Assembly: GCA_003023485.1 (NCBI GenBank)
Contig: PXSG01000043.1
Location: 1-8,238, forward strand
DNA: 8,238 bases
Source of the DNA: Halobacteriales archaeon SW_10_68_16
GTDB taxonomy: Archaea > Halobacteriota > Halobacteria > Halobacteriales > Haloarculaceae
Direction: 5' to 3'
Part shown: positions 1-5,797 of the stretch, one piece after another
Layout of the letters: the number at the start of each line of letters is the position of its first letter
How positions within the stretch are numbered: position 1 is the first letter of the stretch
The notes under the pieces: generated by a model
Seen by the model: only the letters and a program-made list of their open reading frames with translations
The model's database searches: none
Told to the model about the DNA's origin: nothing
Made by a program: the position numbers and the translations under genes

Positions 1-999
1 GGCCTCGCCCTCGTCGTCGTCACCCAGGGCCTGTCCCACGAGCGAACTCGACGCGATGGAAAAACCCCAGCTGAAACTGGTCATGACCGCCCGGACGCGC
101 CGGCCGATCTCGAAGGCCGCGACCACGACCGGCCCGAAGGTTCCGGCGATCCACAGAAGCGGGAACGCCACGAGCCCCTCCAGCACGCGGCGGGCCACGA
201 TCGGCGCCGACACCTCCACCAGCTGGCCCATGAGTTCGCGGTCGAACTGCGGTCCGCGGATCGACAGCGCGACGGGACTGGGTGCAAGCCCCGGCAGGCC
301 GTAGGAGCGGCCGAACATGCCCCACGAGAACGCCACCACCGACAGCCCGGTCGAGAAGAGCGTCCCGAGCGCGACGCCGGCCACGCCGAGGCCGAACCCG
401 AACACGAGGACGCCGCTGGCGACGATGTTGGCGGCCGCCGCGCCGGCCCTGACGACCATCGGGGTGACGGTGTCGCCGACGCCGGCGTAGGTGCGGCTAC
501 AGACGAGGTTCAGGAATTCGAAGGTCAGCGCCGGCGCGACGATGGCGAGGTAGGTCGCTCCCGCGCGGGTCGACGCGGGGTCGGAACCCAGCAGCCCGAC
601 CAGCGGGTCCGCGAACAGCGCGTAGGCCACGACCACCGGCACCGACAACAGGAGGGCCAGCCAGACGCTCTGTTTGACGACCAGGTTGATCGTCTCCCGG
701 TCGTCGGCCCCGTAGCGCTGGGAGACGAGGCCGACGGTCCCGCCGACGACGCCGACCCCGACGAACTTCGCGATCAACCAGAAGGCGTAGGCGAACGCGA
801 GGCCGGCGACCGCCTCGGAACCGACCGCCCACCCGACGAACGCGAGGTCGACAGTCTGTTTGGACATGATGGCGAACCCGGTGACGACGCGGGGCCAGGC
901 CAGTCCAACCGTCGCCGTCAGCCGGTCGGGCGTGATGACTCCGGCCCTGTCCAGGAGCGTGACGACCGCATCCCCGAGACGGGTGGTGTACTCTCGCAC
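1..999 (-). CDS. MATE family efflux transporter (partial, C-terminus beyond left edge)
   Basis: Multidrug and toxic compound extrusion antiporter of the cytoplasmic membrane; the family exchanges Na+ or H+ for drugs or metabolites, and the substrate here is unknown. The frame is open from 999 to the left edge and gives 333 residues of a family usually about 450-500 long. A short soluble N-terminus is followed by the typical first-helix signature (AWPRVVTGFAIMSKQTVDLA, about residues 30-49). A chain of hydrophobic helices follows, with the MATE-like GAGVGDTVTPMVVR-type loop near residues 165-180 and a second-half start (LVEVSAPIVARRVLEGLVAF) near 255-275. The start is a GTG. It is the only start codon between the upstream in-frame stop (1024-1026) and the conserved first helix, and an ATAA box on the minus strand at 1024-1027 sits about 27 bp upstream, as for a leaderless transcript. 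The family assignment is secure; the specificity is not. Confidence 0.92.
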   Translation of the reverse strand, partial: MREYTTRLGDAVVTLLDRAGVITPDRLTATVGLAWPRVVTGFAIMSKQTVDLAFVGWAVGSEAVAGLAFAYAFWLIAKFVGVGVVGGTVGLVSQRYGADDRETINLVVKQSVWLALLLSVPVVVAYALFADPLVGLLGSDPASTRAGATYLAIVAPALTFEFLNLVCSRTYAGVGDTVTPMVVRAGAAAANIVASGVLVFGFGLGVAGVALGTLFSTGLSVVAFSWGMFGRSYGLPGLAPSPVALSIRGPQFDRELMGQLVEVSAPIVARRVLEGLVAFPLLWIAGTFGPVVVAAFEIGRRVRAVMTSFSWGFSIASSSLVGQALGDDDEGEA

Positions 1000-1023
1000 T
1001 GAAACGGGGTTGGGAGTGGAGAG

Positions 1024-1027
1024 TTAT
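1024..1027 (-). promoter_or_regulatory. Candidate TATA box for the MATE gene
   Basis: The minus strand reads ATAA here, in otherwise GC-rich DNA, centred about 27 bp before the GTG start at 999. This is the spacing of haloarchaeal TATA boxes to leaderless start codons. It lies inside the decayed oxidoreductase remnant. It is a weak match and rests on position only. Confidence 0.35.
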
Positions 1028-1154
1028 CGTCCTATCGGGTCGAGAACGTCGACGTCTACGCCTGTGGCATCAACGCCACGGTCCACAGCCCGGTGTGGCG
1101 GTCGAGCACCTCGGCGTCCCGCCCGAGCACATTGTGTCCGAAGGGTTCGGGTAG
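1024..1154 (+). pseudogene. C-terminal remnant of an FAD/NAD(P)-binding oxidoreductase (ferredoxin/flavodoxin-NADP reductase type)
   Basis: Two pieces in different frames read as one known C-terminal pattern. From 1048 the frame gives [16 protein letters not shown], like the 'DVYVCG...MV' NAD(P)-binding segment of FNR-type reductases. From 1095, in another frame, it gives [19 protein letters not shown] followed by TAG (1152-1154), like the family ending 'LGVP...EG'. The frame change falls near 1090-1095. No N-terminal FAD domain is present, because the divergent MATE gene starts at 999. The piece is therefore a dead 3' end left after deletion. The family call rests on the short signature only and could be another Rossmann-fold reductase. 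Its stop lies 73 bp before PDCD5. Confidence 0.6.
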
Positions 1155-1198
1155 CGAGCGGCCGCGACCGCAGCGACTCCCCGGCGTCTCCGTAATGG

Positions 1199-1225
1199 TT
1201 TTGCCGCCAACTCGACAAGAGGGGG
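1199..1225 (+). promoter_or_regulatory. Candidate promoter (TTTT box) and purine-rich leader for PDCD5
   Basis: TTTT at 1199-1202 is centred about 27 bp before the ATG at 1228, fitting a leaderless or near-leaderless transcript. The stretch GAGGGGG at 1219-1225 could instead act as a weak ribosome-binding site. Both readings support the ATG at 1228. Confidence 0.45.
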
Positions 1226-1227
1226 AT

Positions 1228-1575
1228 ATGAGTGGCGAACCCAGCGACGAGGAACTCGAGAAGATCCGCCAGAAGAAGATGGAGCAGTTACAGGAGCAGG
1301 CCGGCGGGGCCGACGAGGAGGCCATGGAGGCCCAGCGCCAGCAGGCCGAGGCACAGAAGAAGGCCATCCTCCGCCAGCACCTCACCGACGGGGCGCGCAA
1401 GCGCCTGAACACGGTCAAGATGTCGAAACCCCAGGTCGGTGAGAAGGTCGAACAGCAGATCGTCGCCCTGGCCCAGAGCGGGCGCATCCAGGGGAAGATC
1501 GACGAGGAGAAGATGAAGGAACTGCTGCGCGAGCTGACCCCCGACTCGAAGAGCTTCGACATCCGGCGCCGGTAG
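1228..1575 (+). CDS. DNA-binding protein, PDCD5 (TFAR19) family
   Basis: Archaeal homologue of eukaryotic programmed cell death protein 5, a small helical protein that binds nucleic acid; its precise archaeal role is not settled. It has 115 residues, normal for the family. The N-terminus (1-50) is a charged Glu/Lys/Gln-rich helix. The core (about 50-105) is the conserved three-helix bundle with [19 protein letters not shown], then [20 protein letters not shown] and [10 protein letters not shown]. The tail is the usual basic one, ending FDIRRR. The reading frame stays open upstream to 1093, but those residues have no family similarity, and the ATG at 1228 matches the usual MSGEPS-type start. 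In haloarchaea this gene often follows ribosomal protein S19e and precedes a PP-loop ATPase gene. Here the S19e gene is absent and only a scrap of the ATPase gene remains. The gene itself looks intact. Confidence 0.95.
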   Translation: MSGEPSDEELEKIRQKKMEQLQEQAGGADEEAMEAQRQQAEAQKKAILRQHLTDGARKRLNTVKMSKPQVGEKVEQQIVALAQSGRIQGKIDEEKMKELLRELTPDSKSFDIRRR

Positions 1576-1656
1576 CTCGGCCTGCTGTACACCGGCGGCA
1601 CCGACTCGACGGTGGTCGCGCTCCTTCTCGACGAGATGGCCGGCGTGAGCGGCTGA
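1576..1656 (+). pseudogene. N-terminal remnant of a PP-loop ATP pyrophosphatase (DUF7411-like)
   Basis: Directly after the PDCD5 stop, and in the same frame, come 26 codons ending in TGA. They read LGLLYTGGTDSTVVALLLDE and then MAGVSG. This matches the start of N-type ATP pyrophosphatases, whose PP-loop is SGGxDS followed by a hydrophobic helix; here it is TGGTDS. In haloarchaea a gene of this kind commonly follows PDCD5, which supports the assignment. The similarity stops after the first helix, and the convergent UbiA gene ends 6 bp later. At least 85% of the gene is therefore missing. There is no separate start codon, so it is unlikely to be expressed. The name rests on the PP-loop and the position. 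Confidence 0.62.
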
Positions 1657-1662
1657 CGGTCC

Positions 1663-2517
1663 CTACCCGAGCGGCCGGAACCACACCGCGGCCACCAGCA
1701 CCGCGAGGAAGAGATACGACCCCCGGATCAGGAGCATCGTCGCGGTCTCGGGGTCGGCCCGCCAGGCGAGGGCGGCGACGGCGCCAAAGGCCAGCGTCGC
1801 CAGCCCGGCTGTGGGCGGAATCCCCGGCAGGGCGAGCGCGAGCGCGACCACGGCCACCATCCCGGCGACCATCAGCCCGAAGGCCGTCGTCCGGGCCCGC
1901 GCCGGGCCGAGGACGACCGCCACGGTCCGCTTCTCGATGGAGCGGTCGTAGTCATAATCCTGGGCGTCGTCGATCACCTTGATACCCGAGAGGATGGTCA
2001 CGAACACGGCCGCCAGCGCGACCACGGTCGGCCCGAGCGCCGTCGCCTGGACGTAGTACCCGCCCAGCAGCGCGAACCCGATGCCGAGCGGATAGCCGAC
2101 GGTCGCGCCGACGGGGTTGGTATCAAGTTGGGGTGCGTGGTTGACCGCGATGAGCCACCCCGGGAGTGTCAGCAGGCCGGCCCACACGTCGACAAGGGCA
2201 ACGATGGCAGCCAGGCAGGCGAAGAAGGCCACGGAGGCCCCGGCGAGGGCGAGCCGACAGCCCCGCGCCGAGAGGGGATGGTCGTCGTCCTCGCCGCGGA
2301 CGTGGAAGTCGACGTAGCCGTCGGTGACGTGGGCGGTGTAGAGCGCGAAGAAGGCCGCGCCGGCGTGGAGGACGGCCAGCGAAACCGAGGCCAGTCCCCC
2401 GAGGACGGCCCCGAACCAGGCGGTGGCCAGAACCGGGAGCATGAACACGGGGTGGACCTGGGAGGCCAGCGCGCGGACCGCCCCGGCCGGACCCGGGTCG
2501 TGACGGGCGACTGCCAT
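1663..2517 (-). CDS. UbiA family prenyltransferase
   Basis: Integral membrane enzyme that transfers a prenyl chain from a prenyl diphosphate to an acceptor; the family includes menaquinone, archaeal lipid, haem O and carotenoid enzymes. It has 284 residues, within the usual range. The first Asp-rich motif is at about 66-79 (TDGYVDFHVRGEDDDHPLS), and the second is at 183-191 (DDAQDYDYD) followed by KRT, the Mg-diphosphate binding signature. About eight hydrophobic segments surround these motifs. The acceptor cannot be told. The variant first motif (DGYVDFxxRGEDDDHPLS) suggests a haloarchaeal subgroup of unknown substrate rather than MenA or geranylgeranylglyceryl phosphate synthase. The frame stays open far upstream, but residues before the ATG are low-complexity Arg/Pro, and a T-tract lies at leaderless spacing. 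It is convergent with the PDCD5 cluster. Confidence 0.93.
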   Translation of the reverse strand: MAVARHDPGPAGAVRALASQVHPVFMLPVLATAWFGAVLGGLASVSLAVLHAGAAFFALYTAHVTDGYVDFHVRGEDDDHPLSARGCRLALAGASVAFFACLAAIVALVDVWAGLLTLPGWLIAVNHAPQLDTNPVGATVGYPLGIGFALLGGYYVQATALGPTVVALAAVFVTILSGIKVIDDAQDYDYDRSIEKRTVAVVLGPARARTTAFGLMVAGMVAVVALALALPGIPPTAGLATLAFGAVAALAWRADPETATMLLIRGSYLFLAVLVAAVWFRPLG

Positions 2518-2540
2518 AGCTAGACGCTCGACGGGGAGGG

Positions 2541-2547
2541 AAAAAAA
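2541..2547 (-). promoter_or_regulatory. T-tract, probable promoter box of the UbiA gene
   Basis: Seven consecutive T on the minus strand are centred 27 bp before the UbiA ATG, the position of a haloarchaeal TATA box for a leaderless start. The tract also lies about 70 bp downstream of the stop of the preceding minus-strand gene, so it could double as a U-tract transcription terminator for that gene. Confidence 0.5.
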
Positions 2548-2615
2548 GGCGCGGGCGAAACGCTTTGGCACGAGCGCCGAGCGGCCGCGCAGCCGTCCGG
2601 GCAGACTCGGGTCGG

Positions 2616-3005
2616 TCAGACCCAGACAGACCGGTCGAAGACGACCGCCGAGAGCCGCGAAGCGAGGTCGCGGGCGGCCCGTTCGGTGGGCGCGTGGAGG
2701 TTCCCCGAGACGGGGCCGGCCTCGCCGCCGACGCCCTCGCTCTCGGAGAGGGGGTCGGCCACAAGCCCGGACTCCCCGGCCGTCGGGTAGGGGCGGGACT
2801 CGCGGACCCGGTGGCGCAGGCCCGCCAGGGCATCCGGCGCGAGTTCGGCGCCGAGGTGGCCGAGGTCGTACCGGACGATGAACCCGCGGCGGGCGTCGCG
2901 GACGGCGACGACGGGCTGGCCGCGATCGGCACACTCCCGCCAGAGGGTGCGCCGCTGTTCGGGCGTCCCGTAGACGGGCACGTGGTGGGGCGACAGCTGG
3001 TCCAT
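2616..3005 (-). CDS. Conserved-looking haloarchaeal protein of unknown function
   Basis: I do not recognise a named family. The product has 129 residues and is soluble, with no signal peptide or membrane segment. The N-terminal half looks like a small mixed alpha/beta fold: VPVYGTPEQRRTLWRECADR, then QPVVAVRDARRGFIVRYDLG (about 9-49). The C-terminal half has a Gly/Ser/Glu-rich linker (86-102) and ends with a helix and a hydrophobic strand (DLASRLSAVVFDRSVWV). The alternation of helix and beta strand, and a codon pattern like that of its neighbours, argue for a real gene. I chose the ATG at 3005. An in-frame ATG at 3083 would add 26 residues (MNPSLPRRYGEDG...), which look like leader sequence. 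The UbiA gene follows on the same strand 98 bp later with its own promoter-like tract, so co-transcription is uncertain. Confidence 0.72.
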   Translation of the reverse strand: MDQLSPHHVPVYGTPEQRRTLWRECADRGQPVVAVRDARRGFIVRYDLGHLGAELAPDALAGLRHRVRESRPYPTAGESGLVADPLSESEGVGGEAGPVSGNLHAPTERAARDLASRLSAVVFDRSVWV

Positions 3006-3093
3006 GTCCCGCCGTTCGGGTTCCGGGACTATCGACCTGTCGGACCCATCTTCGCCATACCTGCGAGGCAGCGAGGGATTCATGTGAGGCCCG

Positions 3094-3099
3094 TTACAA
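3094..3099 (+). promoter_or_regulatory. Candidate TATA box for the PAS/GAF gene, possibly bidirectional
   Basis: TTACAA lies 27-32 bp upstream of the ATG at 3126, fitting a leaderless start. The opposite strand reads TTGTTGTAAC over the same bases and could also serve the unknown gene, starting at 3005, with a leader of about 65 nt. It is the only AT-rich spot between these two divergent genes. Confidence 0.4.
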
Positions 3100-3125
3100 C
3101 AACCGGAAGACGGACAGCTGGATCG

Positions 3126-3944
3126 ATGACGGAAGAGACAGATCTGCGGTCGACGCTCGAGAGCCTGGGTGACGTCGCCTTCACCGTCGATGCGGAAGGA
3201 CGATACGACCTCGTGACCGACGCGCTGGCGACGTTCCACGGGACCGAGCGCGAGGACATGCGGGTACAAACGGAATTCGACGCTGGCGACGACAGACAGA
3301 AAATCGTTGACACCCGACTGAGCCGGCACACTGACGATGGGGAGTTCGACGCCGTCGTGGTCGTCTGGCGGGACGTCACCGCGGACGAGCGCCGCCGGAC
3401 CGGACTCGCGGGACTCCACGACGCCGCCTCGTCCATCCAGACAGAAGACACCGTCGCGGGCGTCTGCGAGCGGACGGTCGCCGCGGCCGCGGACGTCCTC
3501 GAGTTCACCCTGTGTACGGTGCTGATCCGCGAGGACGAGTGGCTGGTCCCCTACGCAACCTCGGCGGACGGAATCAGCATCCCCGTCGGGGACCACGGCG
3601 TCTTCCAGGCGGTCAGCTCCAGGGTCGGGGCCTTCGACGAGACCGACGTCGAGCTGGCGGAACTGCTGCTCAGTCACGTCGAGAGCGCCATCGACCGCAT
3701 CGAGCGCGGGCGGGAACTGCGGATGTACGAGGCCATCGTCGAGACGACACGCGACACCGCGGCGGTGCTGGACGCGGACAGGCGCTTCGTGGTCGTCAAC
3801 AGCCGGCTCGCCGACATCTACGGCGCGACGCCCGCGGAGTTGCGCGGCCGGTCCGGGCGCCCCCGAACGGTCTACCGCACCGCAGCGGTCGCCTCGTCCA
3901 TGACCTCCAGGGCCTCCTTCAGCGTCTCGACGTCGACGGCATAG
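3126..3944 (+). pseudogene. Decayed PAS-GAF-PAS sensory protein, 3' end lost
   Basis: This is a remnant of a multi-domain haloarchaeal sensor, either a histidine kinase or a bacterio-opsin activator-like regulator; the output domain that would decide is gone. Residues 10-90 are a PAS domain (LESLGDVAFTVDAEGRYD ... VVVVWRDVTADERRR). Its middle is missing: after EREDM (45) it jumps to RVQTEFDAGDD, skipping roughly 30 residues of the usual domain. Residues 95-195 are a GAF domain (LHDAASSIQTEDTVAGVCERT ... GAFDETDVELAELL). Its centre is likewise missing between ATSADG (149) and ISIPVG, some 40-50 residues. A second PAS begins at 200 (YEAIVETTRDTAAVLDADRR) and breaks off after PAELRGRS (243, near 3854). 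The remaining 29 codons are antisense to the aminotransferase 3' end and match nothing. Both internal gaps keep the frame. It may be transcribed but cannot be a complete sensor. Confidence 0.78.
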
Positions 3945-4975
3945 GAGATGCGGGCATAGCCCGCGCCGGCCTCGCCGAAGGCCTCACCCGGAACGACGAC
4001 GACGCCGCGGTCGATGACCTCGTCGACCCAGCCCTCGGGCACCTCGGGCATCGCGTAGAAGGCCCCCTGCGGGGTGGGACACCGCAGCCCGATGTCCGCG
4101 AGGCCGTCCAGCAGGACGTCCCGGCGCTGTTCGAAGGCGGCGACCATCTCGTCGACGGCGTCCTGTGGGCCAGACAGGGCCGCCTCGGCGGCGTGCTGTG
4201 AGGGGGCCGCCGCGCACGCCTGGGCGTACTGGTGGACACGCAACATCCGCTCGATCCGCTCGTGGCTGGCGGTCACCCAGCCCAGCCGCCAGCCCGTCAT
4301 CGAGTAGGTCTTCGAGCAGGCGCCGACGACGGCCACGGTGTCGCTCTCGGCGAACTCGGCCGGCGAGCGGTGCTCGCCCTCGAAGACGATGTGCTCGTAG
4401 ACCTCGTCGCTGAGACAGAGCACGTCGTGCTCGTCCGCGATGCGTGCGAACTCGCGCATATCCGCGGGCGACTGGACCGCGCCCGTCGGGTTGGCGGGGC
4501 TGTTGACGACGAAGGCCGCCGTCTCGTCGGTGATGGCCTCCTCGACGGCCGCCGGGGACAGCGTGAGGTCCTCCCGGAGCGCGACGGGCCGGGGCGTGCC
4601 ACCCGCCAGGCGCGTCAGCGCGTCGTAGGAGACAAAGCCCGGGTCGGGGATGATGACTTCCTGGCCGGTATCACCGGACTGCGTCCGGTTGCCCGCGGGA
4701 CTGTGTCCCGCGCAGTCGACGTGGGCCTCGAGGGCGATGTGAAGCGCCTCGCTACCCCCCGCGGTGGCGATGATGTTCTCGGGGTCGACGTCGAGGTCGC
4801 CGTCCCGGGCGTACTTCTCGGCGATAGCCTCGCGCAACGACTCGGTGCCCTTGTTCGAGGTGTAGGCGTCACCCTCCCCAGCGGCGATGGCCTCGCGGGC
4901 GGCCTCGCGGACGTGTTCGGGTGTCGGGAAGTCGGGCTGGCCGAGCCCGAGGTTGATGGCGTCCAACCCAGTCAT
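3872..4975 (-). CDS. Class I/II pyridoxal phosphate-dependent aminotransferase
   Basis: Fold type I aminotransferase, probably acting on an aspartate-, aromatic- or other amino acid; the substrate cannot be fixed from sequence. It has 367 residues. Family motifs in order are: DAINLGLGQPDFPTPEHV (5-22), AYTSNKGTESLREAIA (37-52), TAGGSEALHIAL (71-82, phosphate cup), NSPANPTG (158-165), SDEVYEHIVF (189-198, Asp190 to the PLP pyridine N), ACSKTYSMTGWRLGW (219-233, Lys222 forming the Schiff base), and YARISYA (340-346, Arg342 for the substrate carboxylate). All catalytic residues are present. Two oddities: residues 88-103 (CAGHSPAGNRTQSGDT) interrupt a loop that is normally 'AHVDEGQEV', and about 25 residues of the N-terminal arm usual in this family are missing. 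The ATG at 4975 is supported by TTAATT at leaderless distance. The gene is probably functional. Confidence 0.93.
   Translation of the reverse strand: MTGLDAINLGLGQPDFPTPEHVREAAREAIAAGEGDAYTSNKGTESLREAIAEKYARDGDLDVDPENIIATAGGSEALHIALEAHVDCAGHSPAGNRTQSGDTGQEVIIPDPGFVSYDALTRLAGGTPRPVALREDLTLSPAAVEEAITDETAAFVVNSPANPTGAVQSPADMREFARIADEHDVLCLSDEVYEHIVFEGEHRSPAEFAESDTVAVVGACSKTYSMTGWRLGWVTASHERIERMLRVHQYAQACAAAPSQHAAEAALSGPQDAVDEMVAAFEQRRDVLLDGLADIGLRCPTPQGAFYAMPEVPEGWVDEVIDRGVVVVPGEAFGEAGAGYARISYAVDVETLKEALEVMDEATAAVR
4666..4713. repeat. 48-bp double-hairpin palindromic insert inside the aminotransferase gene
   Basis: Two perfect hairpins lie side by side. The first has a 7-bp stem, ACCGGAC (4673-4679) and GTCCGGT (4683-4689), with loop TGC. 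The second has an 8-bp stem, CGCGGGAC (4694-4701) and GTCCCGCG (4705-4712), with loop TGT. Both share the core GGACTGYGTCC (4676-4686 and 4698-4708), with centres exactly 22 bp apart. Removing about 45 bp here would restore the loop expected in relatives, so the segment looks like an in-frame insertion encoding residues 88-103. No target-site duplication is obvious. Edges are uncertain by a few bases. Confidence 0.7.
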
Positions 4976-4984
4976 ACCTTTCCA

Positions 4985-5018
4985 CCGGACCCGTGGAACG
5001 TTAATTGTTCGTGTCCGG
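4985..5018. promoter_or_regulatory. Divergent promoter region with imperfect dyad between aminotransferase and phosphoesterase
   Basis: TTAATT at 5001-5006 is centred 27-28 bp before the aminotransferase ATG (4975) and is the clearest TATA-like box in the window. Being near-palindromic, it could also drive the plus-strand phosphoesterase, placing its transcript start near 5030. It is flanked by short inverted repeats, GAAC (4996-4999)/GTTC (5007-5010) and CCGGAC (4985-4990)/GTCCGG (5013-5018), which could be an operator. The dyads are short and not perfectly concentric. Confidence 0.5.
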
Positions 5019-5062
5019 GCGCGGACGGCAGACACTTGCCCGTAGACCCCCCAGCGACGGAC

Positions 5063-5761
5063 GTGCCGACCCGCCCGGACGCGCTCGCCGGCGTGACCGT
5101 CGCCGACAGAGCCGTGCTGCTGGAGGACACCCTCGTGCTCGCGGACCTGCACGTCGGTCGCGGGCCGTCCTCGAACGTCGACCTGCCAGTCGGCGACGGG
5201 TCGGACATGGTCGAGCGGTTCGAAACGCTGCTTTCGACCCACGACCCCCAGGAGGTAGTCGTCGCTGGGGACCTGCTGCACTCCTTCCGGACCGTGCCAC
5301 GGACGGTCAGGGACGTCCTCGACGCCCTCGTCGCAACGGCCCGCGAGTCGGGCGCACGGCTGGTCGTCACACCCGGCAACCACGACACGATGCTCGATTC
5401 GGTGTGGGACGGTCCGACCGCCGGGACACACCGCGTCGGCGGGACGGTCGTCTGTCACGGCCACGTCGAACCAGAGGCCGACGCCGACCGGTACGTCGTC
5501 GGCCACGACCATCCGACCATCACCATCGAGGGACAGCGCCGCCCCTGCCTGCTGGCGGCCGACGGCGTCTACCGCGGCGCGGACGTCGTCATGCTCCCGG
5601 CGTTCAACCGACTGCTCCGGGGCGTCGAGGTCAACGGGCTATCGGCGGCGGACTTCATGTCGCCGCTGGTGACCGACGCCGACGCGTTCGCGCCCGTGGT
5701 GGTCGACGACGGCGATTCGCTCGTCTTTCCGCCCCTCGGTGAGTTCCGCCATCGGCTGTGA
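5063..5761 (+). CDS. Calcineurin-like metallophosphoesterase (ICC-like, COG1407 type)
   Basis: Predicted cytosolic two-metal phosphoesterase; in this family the substrate is usually unknown, with phosphodiesterase or nuclease activity inferred. From the GTG at 5063 it has 232 residues, normal for the group. The metal-binding motifs appear in the right order: ADLHVGRG (27-34, Asp28 and His30), GDLLH (69-73), GNHD (105-108), CHGHVEP (131-137) and GHDH (147-150). No signal peptide or membrane segment is seen. The start is uncertain. The frame is open far upstream without family similarity, GTG 5063 leaves about 26 residues before the first motif, and a TTG at 5036 nearer the predicted transcript start would add nine. 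It is divergent from the aminotransferase, sharing an 87-bp control region, and convergent with the histidine kinase pseudogene 36 bp downstream. Confidence 0.9.
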   Translation: MPTRPDALAGVTVADRAVLLEDTLVLADLHVGRGPSSNVDLPVGDGSDMVERFETLLSTHDPQEVVVAGDLLHSFRTVPRTVRDVLDALVATARESGARLVVTPGNHDTMLDSVWDGPTAGTHRVGGTVVCHGHVEPEADADRYVVGHDHPTITIEGQRRPCLLAADGVYRGADVVMLPAFNRLLRGVEVNGLSAADFMSPLVTDADAFAPVVVDDGDSLVFPPLGEFRHRL

Positions 5762-5797
5762 CGGCACCGGACGAGAGCCGCTCGCGGCCGTGGCTGG

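Noticed and set aside
1056..1601. A minus-strand frame of 181 codons antisense to PDCD5
   Set aside because: Its Ser/Arg/Pro-rich composition is the typical shadow of Glu/Lys-rich PDCD5 codons. The plus-strand protein is clearly the real one.
2518..2934. An N-terminal extension of the UbiA gene to 2934
   Set aside because: The added residues are Arg/Pro-rich and antisense-shadow-like, and the ATG at 2517 begins the normal protein and has a promoter-like tract upstream.
2565..3125. A plus-strand frame extending the PAS/GAF gene upstream to 2565
   Set aside because: It is antisense to the 129-residue gene, its residues are low-complexity, and the ATG at 3126 starts the PAS similarity with a TATA-like box at the right distance.
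4666..4713. The paired hairpins as a transcription terminator or CRISPR fragment
   Set aside because: They lie inside an intact reading frame without a T-tract. There are only two units, with dissimilar outer stems and no spacer-repeat periodicity beyond this pair.
4232..5062. A long open plus-strand frame running through the aminotransferase into the phosphoesterase
   Set aside because: It is antisense to well-conserved aminotransferase codons and lacks any family similarity before 5063. In GC-rich haloarchaeal genes the opposite strand often stays open by codon bias.
4976..5512. An N-terminal extension of the aminotransferase into the phosphoesterase region
   Set aside because: The frame is open, but the residues match nothing in the family and are antisense to the phosphoesterase metal-binding motifs.
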